A program made the position numbers and the translations under genes. The notes under the pieces were generated by a model. The model saw nothing but the letters and a program-made list of their open reading frames with translations, was not told the DNA's origin and made no database searches. Of a stretch of DNA of 13,663 nucleotides, positions 6,099 to 13,070 are shown one piece after another (within the stretch, counting starts at the first letter, position 1; each line of letters begins with the position of its first letter). Source of the stretch: Patescibacteria group bacterium (lineage in GTDB: Bacteria > Patescibacteriota > Microgenomatia > Levybacterales > UBA12049). The stretch is from positions 1 through 13,663 of the forward strand of contig JAHIGH010000006.1 in NCBI GenBank assembly GCA_018900295.1, in the 5' to 3' direction.

Positions 6099-6944
6099 AT
6101 GAAAAAAGAAAATACTATTGCTTTATTTCATCAAAAAACTGTCCGTCGTCATTGGGATGAGGAAAAGGAGATTTGGTATTTTTCAATTATTGACGTGATT
6201 GAAATTTTGACTGATAGCCCTCGTCCGAGAAAATATTGGAGCGCTCTTAAAACCAAGCTTAAGCAGGAAGGAAGTGAGTTGTCCCAAAAATTGGGACAAC
6301 TGAAAATGCTCTCACCTGACGGGAAAAAATATCTCACAGATGTGGGTGATACGGAAACTATTTTGCGTTTGATTCAATCCATTCCTTCACCTAAAGCAGA
6401 ACCTTTTAAGGTGTGGTTGGCTAAAGTTGGCTATGAACGGATCGAAGAAACAGAAGACCCTGAACTCGCGTTTGATAGAGCAATGAAAACATATCTGCAA
6501 AAAGGTTACTCCAAAGACTGGATCAACCAGCGCCTGAAAAGTATTGAGGTTAGAAAGGAATTGACGGATGAATGGCACGACCGCGGGATGAAGGAGGGTT
6601 TGGAATATGCTATTTTGACTGATGAAATTACTAAAGCCTGGGCAGAGAGATCGGTCAAGCAATATAAAAAGCTCAAGGGATTGAAAAAGGAAAATCTGCG
6701 AGATAATATGACTACACTTGAGCTAGTCCTCAATATGCTTGCTGAAGCATCCACAACTGAAATTTCTAAGAAGAAATCCCCCAAGGGTTTGGATCAAAAT
6801 AAGAGAGTAGCAAGGGAAGGTGGCGCGGTAGCTGGTCTAGCCCGAAAGGAGATTGAAAGACAAACAGGAGAAAGCGTTATCACTCCTGTAAATGCCAAAA
6901 CCCTGAAAGCGCAAAAAGCTAAATCTGTTAAAAAGCTGAAATAA
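6099..6944 (+). CDS. Bro-N domain protein (phage antirepressor-like)
   Basis: A 281-residue protein with an N-terminal Bro-N DNA-binding domain (about residues 8-110): WYFSIIDVIEILTDSPRPRK, then YWSALKTKLKQEGSELSQKL and GKKYLTDVGDTETILRLIQS. The C-terminal half has a conserved helical region (RAMKTYLQKGYSKDWINQRL; ELTDEWHDRGMKEGLEYAIL) and ends with a segment rich in K/R, A and G, around GGAVAGLARKEIERQTGE. Bro-N proteins are common in phages and mobile elements, and DinD-type relatives are linked to DNA damage; the role here is unknown. No Shine-Dalgarno is visible before ATG 6099. It is divergent from the XRE gene, whose operator lies in the shared upstream region. A 10-bp-arm inverted repeat lies inside the gene. 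It ends in KKLK, like the KilA-N protein (RKLK), and an hsdM-tail-like copy follows. Confidence 0.88.
   Translation: MKKENTIALFHQKTVRRHWDEEKEIWYFSIIDVIEILTDSPRPRKYWSALKTKLKQEGSELSQKLGQLKMLSPDGKKYLTDVGDTETILRLIQSIPSPKAEPFKVWLAKVGYERIEETEDPELAFDRAMKTYLQKGYSKDWINQRLKSIEVRKELTDEWHDRGMKEGLEYAILTDEITKAWAERSVKQYKKLKGLKKENLRDNMTTLELVLNMLAEASTTEISKKKSPKGLDQNKRVAREGGAVAGLARKEIERQTGESVITPVNAKTLKAQKAKSVKKLK
6278..6300 (+). repeat. Inverted repeat with 10-base arms inside the Bro-N gene
   Basis: GTTGTCCCAA (6278-6287), loop AAA, and TTGGGACAAC (6291-6300) are perfectly complementary. It codes for LSQKLGQL of the Bro-N protein, so part of the symmetry may come from the repeated residues. Confidence 0.85.
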
Positions 6945-6945
6945 T

Positions 6946-7026
6946 TTGAGGGAGATTTTGGAGGAGATAAAAAGAATAGATGATGAGAATAAAAAAATAT
7001 TTAATAAAATTATGAAAATAATTTGA
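6946..7026 (+). pseudogene. hsdM 3'-end-like copy after the Bro-N gene
   Basis: Starting one base after the Bro-N stop, in a different frame, 26 codons plus stop align without gaps to the last 26 codons plus stop of hsdM. The copy begins LREILEEIKRID and hsdM has PKEILEEMGKLD; both end in KII followed by a stop. By my count 11 residues are identical and several more are conservative. The first 33 bases also resemble the shorter copy at 5582. It has no good start codon of its own (TTG at 6946 at best) and is read as a duplicated hsdM terminus. Confidence 0.55.
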
Positions 7027-7036
7027 ATTATGACAT

Positions 7037-7960
7037 ATGAAAGAAAAAATTTTTATTACAAGGATAAGTCTTGATTTAAAAAATAAAGTAAAAGATTGTT
7101 TGTTAGGCTTATTTTATAGAAAGAGGGACTTAATTGAATTTATTCATATCTGCGGTTCAACTTCTATTGATTTATCTGGCGTAGATGAATCTCTTACAAA
7201 ATCACAAATCGTTGACAACTATTTTAGTAATTTGGCAAAGAGACAAGATCAGGGAATGACTCAATATCATAGTTTAATCAGGCAAATAATAGATTGGAGC
7301 GATTTTGATTCATATTGGTTTCGGAATGGAAGTCTTGATGCCTCATATGCAAAAGAGAGAATTGATCGTCTTAAAATGATTCTTGGAGAAAAGACAAAAA
7401 TAGAAGAGGAGAGATTAAAAAGAAAAGATGCAGATATAGCACTTGAAAAAACTAAAGCTAGAAATCAACTTATTTCAGATTTAAGAGAAGAATTTTATCA
7501 GATGTGCAAGTTAGTAGACCAGACTCAAAAAAGAGGATATCAACTGGAAGAGTTATTAAATAAAATGTTTGGTCTTTTTGGACTGGATGTATATAAACCA
7601 TTTAAGTTGCTAGGTGAACAGATAGACGGAGCTTTTAAACATGATGGTGAGAATTATATTTTTGAATCAAAATGGCACGATAAAGAGACAGCTTGTAATG
7701 ACTTGTATCATTTTGCTTATAAAATTGAAAGTAATTCATTATACCCAAGAGGAGTATTTTTCTCTATAAATGGATACACAGAGGAAGCGTTGAATAGAAT
7801 AAGTTTTAATAAAAAGGCACAATTAATTTTGTTTGATACAATAGATTTTATAGCTGTTTTCGAAGAAAGGATTACTTTGCCAATATTATTAGATGAAAAA
7901 ATTAGACATGCTCAAACACGGGCTAAAATCTACGTAAATGCAAATGAGATTTTGAAGTAA
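7037..7960 (+). CDS. Mrr-like restriction endonuclease (PD-(D/E)XK) with a helical N-terminal domain
   Basis: A 307-residue protein. The C-terminal half carries a restriction-endonuclease fold: KRGYQLEELLNKMFGLFGLD is the opening helix, followed by GEQIDGAFKHD and YIFESKW. This gives catalytic D197 and E210-x-K212, so the nuclease site appears intact. Mrr-type enzymes cut modified or foreign DNA. Residues 1-110 form an unrecognised helical region (DLIEFIHICGSTSIDL, then QYHSLIRQIIDWSDFDSYWF), possibly a partner-binding or effector-associated domain. Residues 110-165 look like a charged coiled coil. There is no visible Shine-Dalgarno. Its stop is 1 base before hsdS, so the two are probably co-translated. 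Which DNA it cuts, and whether it works with HsdS/HsdM or alone, is unknown. Confidence 0.8.
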   Translation: MKEKIFITRISLDLKNKVKDCLLGLFYRKRDLIEFIHICGSTSIDLSGVDESLTKSQIVDNYFSNLAKRQDQGMTQYHSLIRQIIDWSDFDSYWFRNGSLDASYAKERIDRLKMILGEKTKIEEERLKRKDADIALEKTKARNQLISDLREEFYQMCKLVDQTQKRGYQLEELLNKMFGLFGLDVYKPFKLLGEQIDGAFKHDGENYIFESKWHDKETACNDLYHFAYKIESNSLYPRGVFFSINGYTEEALNRISFNKKAQLILFDTIDFIAVFEERITLPILLDEKIRHAQTRAKIYVNANEILK

Positions 7961-7961
7961 T

Positions 7962-9098
7962 ATGAAAAATTGGCAAACAAAAAAATTGGGCGAAATTTTC
8001 CAAATTGAACGCGGAGGATCACCTCGCCCCATTGAATCATTTTTAACTACAGATGAAAATGGGATAAATTGGATTAAAATTGGCGATACTAAAAATATCA
8101 CTAAATATATTTATAAAACTGAGGAAAAGATAAAGCCATCTGGTCTCAATAAAACAAGGCTAGTTAAAGAGGGTGATTTTATTTTATCTAATTCCATGAG
8201 CTTTGGTCGTCCCTACATAATGAAAACGACAGGTGCCATACACGACGGATGGCTTGTTTTAAGAAAAAAACAATCTGATATTGATAAAGATTTTTTTTAT
8301 TATTTACTTGGATCCCCTGTGGTATTTGACCAATTTGATAATTTAGCAGCCGGATCAACGGTTAGAAATTTAAACACAAAACTTGTAGCAAGCATCGATG
8401 TGTCTTTTCCATCTCTCGTTGAACAAAAACTTATTGTAAAAATTTTGGATAATATTTTTAGGAAGATAGAAAAGGTGAGAGAGAATGCGGAGAGGAATTT
8501 GCAAAACTCCCGCGAGCTTTTTGAATCCTATTTGCAGAAATCTTTCTCGAATTCAGGTTGGGATATTAAAAATTTAGGAGATGTTTGTGAAAATCTGGAT
8601 AGTAAACGTATTCCTGTAACAAAACGCGACAGAGTGAATGGGAATTATCCTTATTATGGTGCATCGGGAATTGTTGATTATGTGAATGATTATATTTTTG
8701 ATGAAGATTTACTTTTAGTCTCAGAAGATGGTGCAAATCTTCTAGCTCGTACTTATCCTATTGCCTTTTCTATTTTAGGAAAATCTTGGGTGAATAACCA
8801 TGCTCATGTTTTACGTTTCAAAAAAAGAGAAACTCAAAAATTTTATGAGTATTACTTGAATTCTATTGATTTAGCGTCATATGTTAGTGGGATGGCACAA
8901 CCAAAGTTAAACCAGGGTACATTAAATTTAATTAAGGTTCCCTCCCCCAGTGTTGAAGAACAACGTGAAATTGTCAAAAAGCTTGATGGGCTTTCGGGGG
9001 AGACGAGGAAGCTGGAGGAGATTTATAAGCAGAAGCTTGCGGATTTGGAGGAGTTGAAGAAGTCTGTATTGCAGAAAGCATTTAGCGGAGAGATGTGA
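7962..9098 (+). CDS. hsdS: Type I restriction-modification specificity subunit HsdS
   Basis: A 378-residue target-recognition subunit that directs HsdM and HsdR to a bipartite DNA sequence. Two repeated halves are visible. TRD1 starts WQTKKLGEIFQIERG and is followed by the central conserved helix (about 165-195, ending ELFESYLQKSFS). TRD2 starts WDIKNLGDVCENLDS and is followed by the C-terminal conserved helix (about 340-378, ending ELKKSVLQKAFSGEM). The matched LQKSFS/LQKAFS ends show the usual circular symmetry of HsdS. TRD2 includes NGNYPYYGASGIVDYVNDYI, typical of many HsdS halves. ATG 7962 follows the upstream stop after 1 base. Its length is near the usual 380-450 residues. The recognised sequence cannot be read from the protein. 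Confidence 0.95.
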   Translation: MKNWQTKKLGEIFQIERGGSPRPIESFLTTDENGINWIKIGDTKNITKYIYKTEEKIKPSGLNKTRLVKEGDFILSNSMSFGRPYIMKTTGAIHDGWLVLRKKQSDIDKDFFYYLLGSPVVFDQFDNLAAGSTVRNLNTKLVASIDVSFPSLVEQKLIVKILDNIFRKIEKVRENAERNLQNSRELFESYLQKSFSNSGWDIKNLGDVCENLDSKRIPVTKRDRVNGNYPYYGASGIVDYVNDYIFDEDLLLVSEDGANLLARTYPIAFSILGKSWVNNHAHVLRFKKRETQKFYEYYLNSIDLASYVSGMAQPKLNQGTLNLIKVPSPSVEEQREIVKKLDGLSGETRKLEEIYKQKLADLEELKKSVLQKAFSGEM

Positions 9099-9112
9099 AA
9101 ATCCCTCCCAGT

Positions 9113-9132
9113 CTCCCTTTTGCGAAAGGGAG
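9113..9132. repeat. Hairpin repeat after hsdS (CTCCCTTT-TGCG-AAAGGGAG)
   Basis: Two perfect 8-base arms with a 4-base loop, 14 bases after the hsdS stop. It is not followed by a T-run, so it is not a standard terminator. The purine/pyrimidine make-up resembles small dispersed palindromes of the REP type. It may protect the 3' end of hsdS mRNA. Confidence 0.55.
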
Positions 9133-9139
9133 GAGGAGA

Positions 9140-9212
9140 CGGTAAATTGTGATACTGGATTCCGGATCAAGTCCGGGATGACAATCTTTAAGAAGTTGCC
9201 GGTAAGTTGTGA
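9140..9212. repeat. REP-like palindrome flanked by 13-nt direct repeats
   Basis: ATTCCGGA-TCAAG-TCCGGGAT (9159-9179) is a near-perfect hairpin within TGGATTCCGGATCAAGTCCG, a type of short dispersed repeat seen in many bacterial genomes. It is bracketed by CGGTAAATTGTGA (9140-9152) and CGGTAAGTTGTGA (9200-9212), identical at 12 of 13 positions, as expected for a small inserted element with an old target duplication. Confidence 0.55.
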
Positions 9213-9236
9213 AATTTAGATGGAATGTGGTATATT
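9207..9236 (+). promoter_or_regulatory. Possible promoter of the small-protein/HEPN pair
   Basis: TTGTGA (9207-9212) and TATATT (9231-9236) are 18 bases apart. A start near 9243 would make a leaderless mRNA beginning at the ATG of the small gene. Confidence 0.4.
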
Positions 9237-9242
9237 TATACT

Positions 9243-9425
9243 ATGAGTAAAGCTATTCATCAAAAAAGAGGAGATACATTGGTTAAAAGTATCGAGAAAA
9301 AATATGGATTGGACTTGGGTTACCGGTCTGATGCTCAATTACATACTGTTTTAAAGAAAGAGGGGCTTCCGTCTCTTTCCAAGTTGCTAAAGATGACTCA
9401 AAAAAAGTCTCCAAAACATGAATGA
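9243..9425 (+). CDS. Small basic protein, possible antitoxin/partner of the HEPN protein
   Basis: A 60-residue basic protein (MSKAIHQKRGDTLVKSIEKK, then YGLDLGYRSDAQLHTVLKKE, then GLPSLSKLLKM). It has no recognisable named domain, but the GYRSDAQL...LKKEGLPSLSKLL pattern suggests a compact helical, perhaps DNA-binding, fold. An ATG at 9225 in the same frame would add six residues; I prefer 9243 because the likely -10 box overlaps the upstream codons. The stop codon overlaps the next gene by 8 bases, so the pair is translationally coupled. The layout (small basic protein plus HEPN-like protein) resembles toxin-antitoxin modules. That role is inferred. Confidence 0.65.
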   Translation: MSKAIHQKRGDTLVKSIEKKYGLDLGYRSDAQLHTVLKKEGLPSLSKLLKMTQKKSPKHE

Positions 9426-9963
9426 TCTTGATTTCGTTAAAGATGACGAACTCCGCAAAACGATAGAGGACTCCATAGAATACATATACGCTCTTTATGA
9501 ACAGTCAAAGGACTCAGGGCAAAAAGAGTTATTTCGGGAAGAGACTTGTAGAGTCATAGTATTATATATTGTGTCAGCCATAGAGGCTATTCTTCTTTAT
9601 TTTTATAAAGAGCGTAGAGAAAAAATTAAGAGTACAGAATATAAATTTATTGAGACTCTACCATCAGACTTTGAACATTCTGGTAAACCCGGTCTTCCCG
9701 TTGTTGTCGCTGTTCAGGAAAAAGTGGAAAAAGCAGAACATCAAATCGGGTTACATGATCTTGTTATGTTTTTTAAAAACAAAAATCTTATACAAGAGAA
9801 GACTGTTGAGGATATTCTCGAATTAAATGATGTAAGGAATACATTTCATTTCAGTAAGTCAAGGGTAAAGAAGTGCGACTCAAATCGTGTTGAAGCTGCA
9901 CTTCAATTACTACTGTGTACTCTTGAACGGGCTCCTGGGGCATTACGAAAGAAAGTAAAATAA
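9418..9963 (+). CDS. HEPN-like protein, candidate RNase toxin/abortive infection factor
   Basis: A 181-residue, mostly helical protein. The motif DVRNTFHF (R140, N141, H144) near the end of a helix, followed by a second helix (VEAALQLLLCTLERAPGALR), resembles the RN...H active site of HEPN RNases, here with Rx3H spacing instead of the more usual Rx4-6H. A hydrophobic helix around residues 44-62 (RVIVLYIVSAIEAILLYFYK) is probably a core helix, not a membrane anchor. The ATG lies inside the last codons of the upstream gene. HEPN proteins often act as toxins or abortive-infection effectors, and several are embedded in restriction loci. It lies between hsdS and hsdR, 4 bases before hsdR. Catalytic activity is uncertain. 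Confidence 0.65.
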   Translation: MNDLDFVKDDELRKTIEDSIEYIYALYEQSKDSGQKELFREETCRVIVLYIVSAIEAILLYFYKERREKIKSTEYKFIETLPSDFEHSGKPGLPVVVAVQEKVEKAEHQIGLHDLVMFFKNKNLIQEKTVEDILELNDVRNTFHFSKSRVKKCDSNRVEAALQLLLCTLERAPGALRKKVK

Positions 9964-9967
9964 TTTT

Positions 9968-12277
9968 ATGAATGAAGCGGAGACAAGGGCGGAGCTGATT
10001 GATCCATTGTTGAAAGACAGCGGATGGGGAGTTGTTGAGGGATCTAAAATTCTTCGGGAGCATCATTTTACTGATGGGAGAATTCAAACCGGCGGAATAC
10101 GCGGAAAGCCTGAGATCGCTGACTATATCCTCGTCTATAAAAACCGCAAACTCGCGGTAATTGAAGCCAAAAAAGAAGGCTCTTCTGCTACAGAGGGCGT
10201 ACATCAGGCGAAGATATACGCGGAGAAACTAAAAATTGACTACACATATTCTACCAATGGCGTGGATATTTATGAGATCGCGATAAAGACAGGGAAGGAG
10301 AAATATATTTCTTCTTTCCCTATACCTGAGGACTTATGGAAAAATACATACTCTGATACAAGCGCGTGGAAAGAAAAATTCGCGTCAATCCCCCTGCAAG
10401 GATCGCTTGGCAAGAGATATTATCAGGAAATTGCGGTAAATAAGGCTGTTGACGCGATTGCCGAAGAAAAAAAGCGAATTCTTCTCACGCTGGCAACAGG
10501 TACCGGAAAAACCGCGATTGCTTTCCAGATCGCATGGAAGCTGTTCCAGACAAGATGGAATCTCTCGCGGAATGGAAAGCGAAGGCCCCGCATTCTTTTT
10601 CTCGCGGATAGAAATATTCTGGCGGATCAGGCATTTAACGCCTTTTCAGCGTTTCCTGAAGACGCATTAGTTCGCATTAAACCGTCGGATATAAGAAAAA
10701 AAGGCAATGTCCCGACAAATGGCAGCATATTCTTCACTATCTTTCAATCATTTATGAGCGGTCCAAACAATACGCCGTATTACGGGGATTACCCTACGGA
10801 CTTTTTTGATTTTATCGTTATTGATGAGTGTCACAGAGGCGGAGCCAATGACGAGGGCAACTGGCGGGGAATTTTGGAATATTTTTCTCCTGCGGTACAA
10901 CTCGGTCTTACGGCAACGCCAAAGAGGAAAGATAACGTGGATACATATAAGTATTTTGGAGAACCTCTTTATAAATACTCCCTCAAAGAGGGCGTGAATG
11001 ACGGTTTCTTAACGCCTTTTAAAGTAAAGCGGGTAAAAACAACGCTCGATGATTATGTCTATACTTCTGATGACAATGTAATTGAAGGAGAAATTGAAGA
11101 AGGAAAAATATATACAGAACCGGAGTTCAATAGAACCATTGAGATTGTTGAGCGGGAGAGAAAAAGAGTTAGAATAATTCTCGGAGAAATAAATCAAAAG
11201 GAAAAAACAATTATCTTCTGCACGAATCAGGGTCATGCTTTATTGGTCCGGGATTTGATAAACCAAAATAAAAAAAGTTATGACCCGAACTATTGTGTAC
11301 GCGTTACCGCGAATGACGGCCTTCGCGGGGAGCAGTATTTGCGGGAGTTCCAGGATAATGAAAAAACAATTCCCACAATTTTGACAACATCGCAAAAGTT
11401 ATCAACAGGAGTTGACGCGCGTAACGTCCGTAATATTGTCCTCATGCGTCCGGTTAATTCAATGATTGAATTCAAGCAAATTATAGGGAGAGGGACACGG
11501 CTTTTTGATGGAAAAGAATTCTTTACGATAATTGATTTTGTTGACGCGTATAAACATTTTTCTGATCCGGAATGGGACGGAGAGCCGATTGATGAAACGA
11601 CGGAAAAACCGGAACCATATCCGGTTAATAAACCTCCTACTTTCGTTGCATCTGAGCCGCTACCATCGACAGGTTGCCCAGAACCGGAGAAACGAAAAAT
11701 AAAAATTAAATTGAGAGATGGCAAAGAAAGAGAAATTCAACATATAATTTCTACGTCTTATTGGAACGCTGACGGTAAGCCTATTTCTGCTGAGGAATTT
11801 ATGCATAACATATTCGGTGAACTTCCTGAATTTTTTAATAGCGAAGAGGAACTTCGGAAAATTTGGTCAAATCCGGTAACCCGAAAAGCACTTTTAGATA
11901 AAATTTCCGAGCATGGATATGGAATTGAACAACTGGAATCATTGCAAAAATTAATAGATGCGGAAGATAGTGATTTATTTGATGTGCTCGCATATATTTC
12001 TTTTGCTACTCCGCCGATTTCCAGAAAAGAACGCGTTGACGGGGCAAGAGATGCTATTTTTGAGAGATTAAACGAAAAAGAGAAAGGGTTCTTGAAATTT
12101 GTACTTTCGAAGTATATAAAAAAAGGCGTAGATGAATTGGACGAGGAAAAATTGCCACAGCTTCTAAATCTCAAGTATCACGCGATAGCAGACGCAGAAA
12201 AAGAACTGGGCGGCGTTGATAGAATTCGCTCCACATTCTTCGAATTCCAAAAAAATCTCTACGCGAATTATCTCTAA
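9968..12277 (+). CDS. hsdR: Type I restriction enzyme R subunit HsdR (nuclease-translocase)
   Basis: A 769-residue motor and nuclease subunit that, with HsdM2S, pumps unmethylated DNA and cuts it at a distance. The N-terminal HSDR_N nuclease has D52 (EIADYIL) and E66-A-K68, followed by QAKIYAE (Q80, Y84). The SF2 helicase core has Walker A ATGTGKT (176-182), motif II DECH (286-289), motif III LTATP (314-318) and motif VI QIIGRGTR (504-511). The C-terminal region (about 590-769) matches the EcoEI-type R-subunit C domain, and the length is normal for that group. All key residues are present, so it is likely active. ATG 9968 is 4 bases after the HEPN stop with only a weak purine-rich site. It is convergent with rsmI, with 19 bases between and no hairpin terminator seen. 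Confidence 0.96.
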   Translation: MNEAETRAELIDPLLKDSGWGVVEGSKILREHHFTDGRIQTGGIRGKPEIADYILVYKNRKLAVIEAKKEGSSATEGVHQAKIYAEKLKIDYTYSTNGVDIYEIAIKTGKEKYISSFPIPEDLWKNTYSDTSAWKEKFASIPLQGSLGKRYYQEIAVNKAVDAIAEEKKRILLTLATGTGKTAIAFQIAWKLFQTRWNLSRNGKRRPRILFLADRNILADQAFNAFSAFPEDALVRIKPSDIRKKGNVPTNGSIFFTIFQSFMSGPNNTPYYGDYPTDFFDFIVIDECHRGGANDEGNWRGILEYFSPAVQLGLTATPKRKDNVDTYKYFGEPLYKYSLKEGVNDGFLTPFKVKRVKTTLDDYVYTSDDNVIEGEIEEGKIYTEPEFNRTIEIVERERKRVRIILGEINQKEKTIIFCTNQGHALLVRDLINQNKKSYDPNYCVRVTANDGLRGEQYLREFQDNEKTIPTILTTSQKLSTGVDARNVRNIVLMRPVNSMIEFKQIIGRGTRLFDGKEFFTIIDFVDAYKHFSDPEWDGEPIDETTEKPEPYPVNKPPTFVASEPLPSTGCPEPEKRKIKIKLRDGKEREIQHIISTSYWNADGKPISAEEFMHNIFGELPEFFNSEEELRKIWSNPVTRKALLDKISEHGYGIEQLESLQKLIDAEDSDLFDVLAYISFATPPISRKERVDGARDAIFERLNEKEKGFLKFVLSKYIKKGVDELDEEKLPQLLNLKYHAIADAEKELGGVDRIRSTFFEFQKNLYANYL

Positions 12278-12296
12278 TAATAATTTAGGCTGCCTC

Positions 12297-13025
12297 CTAT
12301 TGTTCCTGTAAATTAAACAACAGCACAAATTCACCTTTTGGAGCTGTCTTCTGAAAATGTAAAATAGCTTGTGAAATTTTTTCTCTCCGGATTTCCTCAT
12401 GTATTTTTGTCAATTCACGGCACAGTACAATCTCAATATCACCAAATATCTCCTTCACTTCCTCAAGATTTCTTATTAACTTATGCGGCGCGACAAAAAA
12501 AATAATTGTTGATTTAATAAATTCCTGTGACTTTTTAGTGTTTTCAAAAAAAGTTCTTCGATGACCTGATTTATGAGGCGGATAACCTAAAAAAATAAAT
12601 TTATCTGTTGGCAATCCGGACGCTGTAAGCGCAGTCGTTACAGAAGATGCGCCGGGAACAACTTCTATTTTGACACCCATTTTTATACACTCACGGATCA
12701 ACTTAAAACCCGGATCCGATATTGCCGGCGTACCGGCATCGGATATAAGAGCTACTTTTTGTTCGCTTTGCAGCAAAGATACAATCTCAGGAATCCTGCG
12801 AAATTCAATTTGGTCATAATATGAAAGCAATTTAGGCTTATGCTTTTTACCGTTATCGTTTTGCGTCAAGTTATTATACAAACCGCTCATTTGCTCAAGC
12901 AGTATGCCCGCCCTTCTTGTATCCTCGCAAGCAATAACATCGGCCTCAAAAAGCGCTTTGATCGCGCGTATTGTAATGTCCTGCAAATTTCCTATTGGTG
13001 TTGATACTATGTACAAAATGCCCAT
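12297..13025 (-). CDS. rsmI: 16S rRNA (cytidine1402-2'-O)-methyltransferase RsmI
   Basis: A 242-residue tetrapyrrole-methylase-fold enzyme that 2'-O-methylates C1402 of 16S rRNA in the decoding centre, using AdoMet. The N-terminus LYIVSTPIGNLQDITIRAIK, CEDTRRAG, and VALISDAGTPAISDPGFKLI are hallmark RsmI motifs, as is the later VPGASSVTTALTASGLPTDK. It is about 40 residues shorter than the E. coli enzyme, the C-terminal end being trimmed. It lies 45 bases downstream of lexA on the same strand. TATAAT on the minus strand at 13044-13039, close before the ATG, could provide its own promoter. Confidence 0.95.
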   Translation of the reverse strand: MGILYIVSTPIGNLQDITIRAIKALFEADVIACEDTRRAGILLEQMSGLYNNLTQNDNGKKHKPKLLSYYDQIEFRRIPEIVSLLQSEQKVALISDAGTPAISDPGFKLIRECIKMGVKIEVVPGASSVTTALTASGLPTDKFIFLGYPPHKSGHRRTFFENTKKSQEFIKSTIIFFVAPHKLIRNLEEVKEIFGDIEIVLCRELTKIHEEIRREKISQAILHFQKTAPKGEFVLLFNLQEQ

Positions 13026-13038
13026 GACAAACTTCTAT

Positions 13039-13044
13039 ATTATA
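13039..13044 (-). promoter_or_regulatory. Possible -10 box before rsmI
   Basis: A perfect TATAAT on the minus strand lies 13 bases before the rsmI ATG. I could not find a convincing -35, so rsmI may have its own short-leader transcript in addition to read-through from lexA. Confidence 0.35.
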
Positions 13045-13070
13045 CACTTTTTTATCGATGAAATATAAAA

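Noticed and set aside
9113..9132. Hairpin after hsdS as a rho-independent terminator
   Set aside because: No T-run follows the stem; GGAGGAGAC follows instead.
3772..9242. CRISPR array or other regular repeat series
   Set aside because: The repeats seen here are isolated pairs or palindromes, without regular spacing or spacers.
11290..12174. Long minus-strand open frames within hsdR
   Set aside because: They are antisense to a complete HsdR with all motifs, and their sequences are serine/phenylalanine-rich, as expected for shadow frames.
12278..12296. Bidirectional terminator between hsdR and rsmI
   Set aside because: The 19 bases show no stable stem or T-run.
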